Shown: positions 1-5,203 of the stretch, in pieces
Layout of the letters: every line of letters begins with the position of its first letter
Position numbering within the stretch: the first letter of the stretch is position 1
Source of the DNA: Thermococcus paralvinellae
GTDB lineage: Archaea > Methanobacteriota_B > Thermococci > Thermococcales > Thermococcaceae
Direction of reading: 5' to 3'
Length of the DNA: 7,794 nucleotides
NCBI GenBank assembly: GCA_015662175.1
Contig: DQUR01000228.1
Location: 1 to 7,794 of the forward strand
Position numbers and translations under genes: made by a program
Notes under the pieces: generated by a model
What the model saw: only the letters and a program-made list of their open reading frames with translations
The model's database searches: none
Told to the model about the DNA's origin: nothing

Positions 1-264
1 CTTCTTCCTGACCCTTTCAACGTATCTCAGATATAGCTCTGCAAATCTTTGTAAAAAAGTTCTTTTAAGTTTAAGTTTAAGCATCAAAACATCGATTAAA
101 GGCAATGCAAACGGCAGGATAAGTGAAAGAATTAGAACCCCCAGAAATGCCGCTAGGAGTGTTTCCCACAGTGGGTATCTCCTCCCAATTCCGTAGATGA
201 TGGCGTATCTCCCCTCAAACGTTGGGACCAGAGAAAGCAAGAGGATGTATATGAACTCGGTCAA
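1..264 (-). CDS. Putative small multidrug export family protein (COG2426-like), N-terminal part, runs off the left edge
   Basis: Reading the minus strand from a TTG at 264 gives 88 uninterrupted codons to the window edge, so the C-terminal part is missing. TTG is chosen because GGAGGTG lies 7 nt upstream (272-278) and no ATG or GTG fits that spacing. The N-terminus is hydrophobic (TEFIYILLLSLVPTFEGRYA), followed by a short loop with IYGIGRRYP and a second long hydrophobic segment at about residues 34-62, then a basic stretch rich in Lys, Arg and Leu. The P-T-F-E-G-R-Y-A-I pattern after the first helix resembles the 'P-x-E-x-R-x-A-I-P' signature of the small multidrug export family (PF06695/COG2426), as recalled from the family. 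It is an integral membrane protein. Transport activity is only a family label and the substrate is unknown. It is transcribed divergently from the operon starting at 444. Confidence 0.75.
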   Translation of the reverse strand, partial: MTEFIYILLLSLVPTFEGRYAIIYGIGRRYPLWETLLAAFLGVLILSLILPFALPLIDVLMLKLKLKRTFLQRFAELYLRYVERVRKK

Positions 265-271
265 TTTTGAG

Positions 272-278
272 CACCTCC
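272..278 (-). promoter_or_regulatory. Ribosome binding site deciding a TTG start
   Basis: GGAGGTG on the minus strand is a near-perfect anti-16S match. It sits 7 nt before the TTG at 264-262, and this decides the start of the truncated membrane protein gene. Confidence 0.8.
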
Positions 279-307
279 ATTTTAATCAATCCTGTTGCGA
301 GACCAAA

Positions 308-318
308 CTTTAAAATAA
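308..318 (-). promoter_or_regulatory. Possible TATA box of the leftward export-family gene
   Basis: The minus strand reads TTATTTTAAAG here. A start site about 26 nt downstream would fall near 286 and leave a leader of about 20 nt containing the GGAGGTG site. The region is AT-rich throughout, so the exact box is uncertain. Confidence 0.35.
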
Positions 319-366
319 TTTGCCCTTTTATTCAACATCCTAACTTTTTTTATTTTAAAAAACTTT

Positions 367-402
367 GAGAAATTAGAATTGAACGAGAAATTAGAATTGA
401 AC
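367..402. repeat. Perfect 18-bp tandem direct repeat in the divergent promoter region
   Basis: The unit GAGAAATTAGAATTGAAC occurs twice head to tail with no mismatch (367-384 and 385-402). It ends 8 bp before the TATA-like element of the operon at 444, the place where archaeal activators commonly bind just upstream of BRE. It may be a two-site operator, or a recent slippage duplication without function. Confidence 0.9.
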
Positions 403-426
403 CACGTAACTTTTAAGTATTATATC
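403..426 (+). promoter_or_regulatory. Promoter (BRE/TATA) of the three-gene envelope operon
   Basis: TTTTAAGTA at 411-419, or the overlapping TATTATATC at 418-426, is a TATA-like element preceded by a short BRE-like stretch. Transcription would begin at about 438-447, which gives an extremely short or absent leader before the ATG at 444. There is no second obvious TATA element closer to the gene. Confidence 0.6.
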
Positions 427-443
427 TAGAGAAAAAAATAGGG

Positions 444-1319
444 ATGAAAATGATTATGGAAGGATACATCAACATCCTCAAATCATTAAATAAAACGGGT
501 TTGGAGCTTATCATACTCGCCCTAGTCCTATATTACCTAAGTATTATCATCTACGCCCTTCGCTGGAAAATTATACTGGATAGCATGGGAAAAAATGTAC
601 CCTTGATTGATCTCTTAAAAGCAGTTCTCTCCTCTATTTTTGTTAATAACGTCACTCCAATAAGCCGTGGAGGTGGAGAAATTCTAAGAGTTATTTGGAT
701 ATCGAAAAAATATAAGATTCCATTGAGCCTATCGACTGTCAGCATACTTTATGAAAGGATAATGGAAGCCTTTCCAGTAACAATCCTATTATTTTTGGGA
801 CTAACGTATTTCGCTAGACATATCATCTATTTTGTTTCACTCGCAATCTTTGTTGTGGTGCTTATTTGGCTCAATTGGGAAGAACTCACAAAGCTTTCAG
901 TTAAAATAATTAACGTTAAGCTTACAGCAGAAGAACTCATGGATATAATCTCATTAAAACGGAAATTCTCATTAAATATTCTCGTGGTTGGATTGAGTTC
1001 AGTGGTTTGGTTTTTGGATATGCTTAGGCTCAAACTCATAGCACTTGCTTTTGGCTGGAATCCAAGTATTAGATTTTTAGCAATAGTCTCACTTGCAAAT
1101 CTTATATTTGGGCTTATGGCATTTACTCCCGGAGGGATTGGCATAGTAGAAGGTGGACTGATAGGAACACTCACCTACTTTGGAATCCCTCCAACTCTAG
1201 CCCTATCAATAACACTAATTGAGCGCTTTATTTCTTATGTGCTGAGCTCAATGGTTGGGGGTATAATACTGGTGACATCGGGAGGTACTGATATATGGAA
1301 AGTCTTAAAATCGCGATAG
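444..1319 (+). CDS. Flippase-like integral membrane protein, lysylphosphatidylglycerol synthase TM / UPF0104 family (COG0392-like)
   Basis: This 291-residue protein is strongly hydrophobic, with about seven membrane segments. Two family signatures are visible: VNNVTPISRGGGEILR (residues 67-82), matching the conserved 'N-x-x-P-x-R-x-G-G-E-x-x-R' region, and TPGGIGIVEGG (from residue 228) near the C-terminus. The family covers the membrane half of bacterial MprF, which flips lipids, and many stand-alone archaeal proteins of unknown role. No aminoacyl-transferase domain is attached, so it should not be called a lysyl-PG synthase. It is the first gene of the operon and overlaps the glycosyltransferase gene by 25 nt, so lipid-linked sugar translocation is a reasonable inference. 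The start is uncertain: ATG at 444 would be nearly leaderless, whereas ATG at 456 would have GGGATG (441-446) as a weak RBS; ATG at 450 is also possible. Confidence 0.88.
   Translation: MKMIMEGYINILKSLNKTGLELIILALVLYYLSIIIYALRWKIILDSMGKNVPLIDLLKAVLSSIFVNNVTPISRGGGEILRVIWISKKYKIPLSLSTVSILYERIMEAFPVTILLFLGLTYFARHIIYFVSLAIFVVVLIWLNWEELTKLSVKIINVKLTAEELMDIISLKRKFSLNILVVGLSSVVWFLDMLRLKLIALAFGWNPSIRFLAIVSLANLIFGLMAFTPGGIGIVEGGLIGTLTYFGIPPTLALSITLIERFISYVLSSMVGGIILVTSGGTDIWKVLKSR
1280..1286 (+). promoter_or_regulatory. RBS of the glycosyltransferase, inside the preceding gene
   Basis: GGGAGGT lies 8 nt before ATG 1295 and within the coding region of the membrane protein gene. It fixes the start used and implies translation independent of, or coupled to, the upstream gene. 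Confidence 0.8.
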
Positions 1320-2521
1320 CTTCGGACTGGTTCTTCCCAAGTATCGGTGGAATAGAACATCACATCCATGATTTAGCTTTAAATCTTGTTGATATGGGGC
1401 ATGATGTTCATGTTATAACAAGATGTGGAGATTTTCCAGATAAAACTCTCCCATATAATGTGCATCGATTTAAGGGGAGGATTGCCTTTGATAGTCTTCA
1501 TGTAAGCGTGGGATTGGATTTATTTAAACGTGTGAACGAGCTTTACAAAAAGGAGCACTTCGACATCACACACGGACATAGCATTTATTCTCCAATAGCC
1601 GTAGGAGTTTCAAATCTTTCCAGTGGGATTAGAGGTGTTCCGAGCATTATAACAAACCATTCATTCTTGGGCAAATCTATTTTAAACCCGACCTATATCT
1701 TCCTTTTACGAGCTTCTCTGAGGAAGGTTAACGGCTTTATTGCTGTGAGCAATGCTGTACAGAAAGACTTAGAGAAAATCCTTGGTGTATCCCTTGGGAA
1801 TAGACCAATTTATGTTGTACCAAATGGTATAGACACAAATTTCTGGAAGCCTGTGGAGGATAAAGAGGAATGGAAAAGCAGAATTGGGCTGGATGGAGTG
1901 GTTATAACAACTACCTCAAGACTTACAAAAAGGAAAAGGATAGACTTAATACCCAAATTAGCCAAGATTCTAACGAGAGAGTACAGAATGACGGATATAA
2001 AATTCGTAATAATAGGCGATGGTCCAGAAAGAAAAAAAATAGAGGAACACATTAAATCATACCATGTTCAGGATAAGGTTTTAATGGTTGGAAAGCAACC
2101 CAGAGAAAAAGTTAGAGAATACCTCTGGGCAAGCGATATTTACTTATCCCCAACGATTTATGAAGCGTTTGGAATAGCTGCCCTTGAAGCTCTTTCTTGT
2201 GGGGTTCCTGTGATAGCAAATAATCATGGAGGGATAAGCGAGATAGTCAAGCATGGCTTCACTGGATTAATATCCCAAGACGACAAGGAGTTGTTGGAAA
2301 ACATTGTATATCTGCTAAATAACGTGGAATTGATTGAAGAGATGGGCAAAAATGCAAGAAAGATTGTAAAAGAGAAATTTACATGGGAAAAGATAACAAA
2401 AGAAATAGTCGAGATATACAAGAAGACGATAGGAACATTTGAAAAAGATCCATTCATTCTATACATACTTCACCAGATGCTGAAAGGGGGAATAACGAAT
2501 GCTGGTGTCTTTAACCTTTGA
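1295..2521 (+). CDS. GT4-family glycosyltransferase (GT-B fold, PIG-A/PimA-like)
   Basis: This 408-residue cytoplasmic or membrane-associated enzyme should transfer a sugar from a nucleotide donor to a lipid or glycan acceptor with retention of configuration. The N-terminal acceptor domain begins with IAIASDWFFPSIGGIEHH (GG at residues 18-19, typical of GT4) and runs to about residue 185, ending near VVPNGID (about 174-180), a common hinge motif. The C-terminal donor domain (about 195-370) carries TSRLTKRKRID, the GDGPE turn, and the E-x7-E motif EAFGIAALE (E290 and E298), followed by GVPVIANNHGGISEIV. Length and motif order are normal for the family. Donor and acceptor cannot be told from sequence. 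It overlaps both neighbours (25 and 23 nt). Because a deacetylase follows, an N-acetylated sugar substrate is likely but inferred. The tail after about residue 380 is probably lineage specific. Confidence 0.93.
   Translation: MESLKIAIASDWFFPSIGGIEHHIHDLALNLVDMGHDVHVITRCGDFPDKTLPYNVHRFKGRIAFDSLHVSVGLDLFKRVNELYKKEHFDITHGHSIYSPIAVGVSNLSSGIRGVPSIITNHSFLGKSILNPTYIFLLRASLRKVNGFIAVSNAVQKDLEKILGVSLGNRPIYVVPNGIDTNFWKPVEDKEEWKSRIGLDGVVITTTSRLTKRKRIDLIPKLAKILTREYRMTDIKFVIIGDGPERKKIEEHIKSYHVQDKVLMVGKQPREKVREYLWASDIYLSPTIYEAFGIAALEALSCGVPVIANNHGGISEIVKHGFTGLISQDDKELLENIVYLLNNVELIEEMGKNARKIVKEKFTWEKITKEIVEIYKKTIGTFEKDPFILYILHQMLKGGITNAGVFNL
2486..2490 (+). promoter_or_regulatory. RBS of the deacetylase, inside the glycosyltransferase gene
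   Basis: GGGGG (AAAGGGGGA context) lies 8 nt before ATG 2499. It supports that start even though it lies in the last codons of the preceding gene. Confidence 0.65.
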
Positions 2522-3269
2522 CGTCGAGCAAGATTGCCCCCCATACTTAAATACCACCAGAGGCATGGAAGAAGGATTACCGAAGATTCTTGATCTTCTC
2601 AATGAAAAGAATATTAAAGCAACGTTCTTCTTCACCGCTGAGATGGCGAGGAGATACCCGAATCTTGCAAGAAGGGTTGTTGATGAAGGTTATGAACTCG
2701 GCTGTCATGGCTTTAATCACGAGCGGTTTGATAAACTTAAAAAGAGCAGGGCAGAAGCCATTATTAAAAAGTCCCTGAACGTTTTAAGAGAGTTTGGGGA
2801 TGTAGTCTCTTTTAGGGCTCCAAATCTCCAATTGCCAGAATATCTCTTCTCCTCTTTGAGTAAAAACGGAATATTTGTGGATTCATCAAAATCATGGTAT
2901 AAGGGGTATAGAGAGGGTGTTAAACTGATTGATGGAGTTCTGGAGATTCCAGTCTCGGTAACGTCTTCCAAATTGCGGCTTCCCTGGTCAGTACAGAAAG
3001 TTATCCATGCGAGATTAAGGGAGCCCAGAGTTTATTTTGCTCATCCTTGGGAGTTCATTCCAATGCAGAAGGAGAAAATACGATTTGATTGCAAGTTTAA
3101 CACGGGAGGCAATGCTTTAATACTTTTAGAGAGGTTAATTGATTATTACAAGGATCAAAATGCTAAATTTGTAATGATAAGAGAGTACCTAGATGTTTAT
3201 AAAAGAAAACATGAAAAACATGAAAATGCAACAAAAATAGTGCCATCTTCCTCAATCGAACTTATCTAA
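2499..3269 (+). CDS. NodB-homology polysaccharide deacetylase family protein
   Basis: This 256-residue carbohydrate esterase 4-type enzyme is predicted to remove N-acetyl (or formyl) groups from a sugar using a divalent metal. Motif 1 is TFDVEQD (D8, E10), a variant of the usual T-F-D-D. Motif 2 is the metal-binding H-x3-H, CHGFNH (H70, H74). Motif 3 is FRAPN (R106). The late catalytic His is in AHPWEF (H182). ATFFFTAE (about 41-48) is the usual strand after the first helix. The F-D-V-E form resembles the subgroup linked to exopolysaccharide or lipid-linked sugar processing rather than chitin deacetylases. There is no signal peptide or membrane helix, so it should act in the cytoplasm, unlike most peptidoglycan or chitin deacetylases. 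It is the last gene of the operon and overlaps the glycosyltransferase by 23 nt. The last 25 or so residues are a charged, non-conserved-looking tail. Confidence 0.92.
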   Translation: MLVSLTFDVEQDCPPYLNTTRGMEEGLPKILDLLNEKNIKATFFFTAEMARRYPNLARRVVDEGYELGCHGFNHERFDKLKKSRAEAIIKKSLNVLREFGDVVSFRAPNLQLPEYLFSSLSKNGIFVDSSKSWYKGYREGVKLIDGVLEIPVSVTSSKLRLPWSVQKVIHARLREPRVYFAHPWEFIPMQKEKIRFDCKFNTGGNALILLERLIDYYKDQNAKFVMIREYLDVYKRKHEKHENATKIVPSSSIELI

Positions 3270-3282
3270 TAGAGTTTTCTAT

Positions 3283-3299
3283 GGAAAAGGTTAATAAAT
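3283..3299 (+). promoter_or_regulatory. BRE/TATA promoter of the peroxiredoxin gene
   Basis: GGAAAAGG (3283-3290, BRE) followed by TTAATAAAT (3291-3299, TATA) is a textbook Thermococcales promoter. Transcription should start near 3320, just before the RBS. GGAAAA (3283-3288) and TTTTCC (3305-3310) form an inverted repeat centred on the TATA box. Confidence 0.75.
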
Positions 3300-3321
3300 T
3301 TAGATTTTCCTAATTTTAGTC

Positions 3322-3330
3322 AGGTGGTGG
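3322..3330 (+). promoter_or_regulatory. RBS of the peroxiredoxin gene
   Basis: AGGTGGTGG lies immediately before ATG 3332. The best pairing, AGGTGG at 3322-3327, leaves 4 nt to the start codon. Confidence 0.65.
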
Positions 3331-3331
3331 T

Positions 3332-3805
3332 ATGGAGTATCTTGAGATTCCCCTTTTGGATGAGGATGGAAATGAAGTAAAACTGAAGGATTTTCTTGGC
3401 AGATGGATTGTCCTATACATCTATCCAAGGGACAATACCCCGGGCTGTACCACAGAGGCGAAGGAGTTCACAGAACTTTTACCTGAATTTGAGAAGTTTG
3501 GAGTTCTCGTTGTTGGAGTCAGCAAAGACTCCATAGAATCCCACCGGAGATTTAAGGAGAAGCACAATCTCAAGGTTAAACTTCTCAGCGACCCAGAGGC
3601 TAAGCTGATAAAGACTTTGGGGGCTTGGAGCAAAAAGATGAGAGGAGAAGGCGTATTGAGAAGTACCTTCATAATAAACCCCAAAGGAGAAATTGTGTGG
3701 GAAAAGAGAAGAGTTAAAGCCAAGGGACATGCTGCTAAGGTTATTGAAGTTATTAGGAAACTGGTGGGAAATGAGGGTAATAACCCCAATTCTATCAAAA
3801 CTTGA
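3332..3805 (+). CDS. bcp: Peroxiredoxin, Bcp/PrxQ type, single-cysteine form
   Basis: This 157-residue cytoplasmic thiol peroxidase reduces hydrogen peroxide and organic hydroperoxides. The active-site motif is NTPGCTTEAKEF with peroxidatic Cys39, preceded by the usual Y-I-Y-P-R-D-N strand end. The thioredoxin-fold elements VVGVSKDS (about 60-67), LLSDPEAKLIKTLGAW and RSTFIINPKGEIVW follow in the expected order. E. coli-type Bcp proteins have a resolving Cys five residues after the peroxidatic one; here that place is Lys44, and Cys39 is the only cysteine in the protein, so it must be recycled by an outside thiol donor. The core ends near residue 145; the last residues (GNEGNNPNSIKT) look like an unconserved extension. 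It has its own promoter and is separated from the envelope operon by 62 bp. In anaerobic Thermococcales such enzymes protect against oxygen exposure. Confidence 0.93.
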   Translation: MEYLEIPLLDEDGNEVKLKDFLGRWIVLYIYPRDNTPGCTTEAKEFTELLPEFEKFGVLVVGVSKDSIESHRRFKEKHNLKVKLLSDPEAKLIKTLGAWSKKMRGEGVLRSTFIINPKGEIVWEKRRVKAKGHAAKVIEVIRKLVGNEGNNPNSIKT

Positions 3806-3902
3806 GATAATCCTAAAGAAGTCAAACACTGCGGTTAGACTAAAGAAGCTGAGTCTTTCCATGATACCCAGATACGATTTCCATTATCTTATCCAACCAT
3901 AG
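3771..3902 (+). CDS. Possible small basic protein (43 residues), overlapping the end of bcp
   Basis: An ATG at 3771 in the frame next to bcp opens 43 codons to a TAG at 3902. GGTGG (3763-3767) precedes it at a short 3-nt spacing. The peptide is basic, with no cysteine, no membrane segment and no motif I recognise (for example LEIILKKSNTAVRLKKLSLS and a Y-D-F-H-Y-L ending). It overlaps bcp by 35 nt and the convergent radical SAM gene by 14 nt. Overlapping starts are usual in this window, which makes a real gene possible, but the same reading frame is open by chance further upstream. It could be a remnant or nothing. Conservation in relatives would decide. Confidence 0.3.
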   Translation: MRVITPILSKLEIILKKSNTAVRLKKLSLSMIPRYDFHYLIQP

Positions 3903-4941
3903 CATTTTTTAGACCAAATTCTGAAACAAGCTCAACCGCTCTCTTCATTTCATCATAACTCAGCATTCTGGCAATTTCTGGATATTTATCGGCTCTATAT
4001 TCTGGCCTATACTGGAACATCACGTTTACCCTAACCTCCTTCCCAAGATTTTCTGCTATCCACCTCAAAATTGGCTTGGTGCAGCATTCCAGATGATTCG
4101 GCATTACAAGATGTCTTATCAAAAACTCCGCCCTATGGTGTTCCTTGGCCAGGAGGAAGTTTCTTATCACAACCTCCCAATAACTTGGGACTTTTGAATA
4201 CTTAAGGGCATCTTCATTGTTGCCCCACTTGAAATCACCCAGGTATACATCGACTATTCCATCTAGGAGCTTCATTGTAATCTCGCTCATATACATGTTA
4301 GAATTCCAGACTACTGGAATTGGAACTTTAACGTATCTGAGAGTCTCAAGGATAAAAGGCAAATCTGGTGTTGGTTCTCCCCCAACAAAATTAACATTTT
4401 TTGCACCTTCAGCATATGCAATGGAAATCTTAGCGGCCATCTCTTTTGGTGAGTATCTTAATCCAACCCTGTACTGGCTTATATCCCAGTTCTGACAGAA
4501 GACACATCTAAAGTTGCATCCAGAGAAAAATATGGTGTATGATGGAATCAGCTCGGGTTCCTCTCCAAGATGCAGAAAGTCGCTTGCAACTAAGCTCTCT
4601 TTAACTCTACAATAGCCAGTACTATCATTTCTGTTTGCCCGGCATTTGATCTCACAGAGCTCACATTTTTCAAGTATTCTATTCGCTATCAGGGCCTTGA
4701 GGTCAAGCAGATTTTTCTCGGGATTCTCGCTTAAATCGTTCTCTCTTAACTTCTCCATGCCCTCTTCATGGGCCTTCCAAAGCTCATCAAGAGGGCCATC
4801 TTTTGAAAAATTAACCTTTACCTGCTTTGCATAGGAAAAGTTGGGTCTTTCTCTCCCGGAGAGGATTTCAAAATAATGGGGCATTGCCCTCTTTGCCTTT
4901 TCGATTTCCTCCATATTGATCCTGCGAACCCACATAACCAT
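3889..4941 (-). CDS. Radical SAM protein, PflX-like (COG1313), similar to pyruvate-formate-lyase activating enzymes
   Basis: This is a 350-residue cytoplasmic iron-sulfur enzyme. The radical SAM cluster motif is SGCNFRCVFC (C142, C146, C149; C-x3-C-x2-C), followed by QNWDIS and by the SAM-binding G-G-E-P motif (FVGGEPTPD, residues 185-193). Ahead of it lies a second cysteine set, CELCEIKC plus GYC (C93, C96, C100, C111), typical of the PflX group and possibly holding another metal centre. Family members resemble activases that put a radical on a glycyl-radical enzyme, but no such partner is in this window and the substrate is unknown. Start: ATG 4941 and ATG 4935 have no RBS, while a TATA-like element places the transcript start near 4941, so a leaderless mRNA is likely. 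ATG 4914 with weak AGGAT upstream is an alternative. The gene converges on bcp. Confidence 0.88.
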   Translation of the reverse strand: MVMWVRRINMEEIEKAKRAMPHYFEILSGRERPNFSYAKQVKVNFSKDGPLDELWKAHEEGMEKLRENDLSENPEKNLLDLKALIANRILEKCELCEIKCRANRNDSTGYCRVKESLVASDFLHLGEEPELIPSYTIFFSGCNFRCVFCQNWDISQYRVGLRYSPKEMAAKISIAYAEGAKNVNFVGGEPTPDLPFILETLRYVKVPIPVVWNSNMYMSEITMKLLDGIVDVYLGDFKWGNNEDALKYSKVPSYWEVVIRNFLLAKEHHRAEFLIRHLVMPNHLECCTKPILRWIAENLGKEVRVNVMFQYRPEYRADKYPEIARMLSYDEMKRAVELVSEFGLKNAMVG

Positions 4942-4962
4942 CGTTAAAATAAAGGCAAAAAT

Positions 4963-4977
4963 TCTTAAAAATTATAT
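4963..4977 (-). promoter_or_regulatory. TATA region of the radical SAM gene, suggesting a leaderless transcript
   Basis: The minus strand reads ATATAATTTTTAAGA here. A start 25-27 nt downstream of TTTTAAGA falls at or within a few bases of ATG 4941, and no Shine-Dalgarno sequence lies between. Confidence 0.5.
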
Positions 4978-5193
4978 CTCATCAAGCTTCTTCTTAACAT
5001 CCATTAATATACCTCTTTGTTTCCCCTGGGCAATCCCAAGGTTGCTAAGCTTAAGATTGTTTGATGTTTTATTATCTGATAAAAGGCAAAAAACAACAAT
5101 GAGAAAACTGTTGAAATCCCTCCAGTGTTCTAACATATGCTGGGTATCTTCCACAAAGTGCAAAAGTGCATAAGTTAAAGAGTTAAAAAACAA
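4972..5193 (-). pseudogene. Possible gene remnant; C-terminal part resembles a DUF3368/PIN-domain toxin end
   Basis: An open frame of 73 codons occupies most of the gap between the radical SAM gene and the CWB2 gene. I see no RBS before its ATG at 5193 and it begins inside the likely terminator of the CWB2 gene. The first half (FFNSLTYALLHFVEDTQ) is not recognisable. The end (LSNLGIAQGKQRGILMDVKK then KLDEI) looks like real coding sequence and recalls the C-terminal 'G-T-L-G-I-L-x-x-A-K-x-x-G-x-I-x-x-V-K-x-L-L-D-E-L' of DUF3368 PIN-like toxins, with the preceding LLSDNKTSNN resembling the 'L-L-D-D-x-x-A-R' segment but with residues missing. The comparison is from memory. No N-terminal PIN acidic residues or antitoxin gene are visible, so if the match is right this is a relic, not a working toxin. 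Confidence 0.3.
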
Positions 5194-5200
5194 AGAGAAG
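5180..5200 (-). terminator. Probable T-rich terminator after the CWB2 gene
   Basis: Immediately after the TGA at 5204-5206 the minus strand reads CTTCTCTTTGTTTTTTAACT. T-tracts without a strong hairpin are the usual intrinsic terminators of Thermococcales. Confidence 0.45.
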
Positions 5201-5203
5201 TAT

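Noticed and set aside
367..402. Tandem repeat as part of a CRISPR array
   Set aside because: Only two copies, no spacer between them, and a unit of 18 bp. It does not fit a CRISPR.
444..1319. Lysyl-phosphatidylglycerol synthase as an enzyme name
   Set aside because: Only the membrane family region is present. There is no C-terminal aminoacyl-transferase domain, so a synthase name would overstate it.
4942..5203. C/D box guide RNA or other small RNA in the gap
   Set aside because: I looked for RTGATGA and CTGA boxes at suitable spacing on both strands and found no convincing pair.
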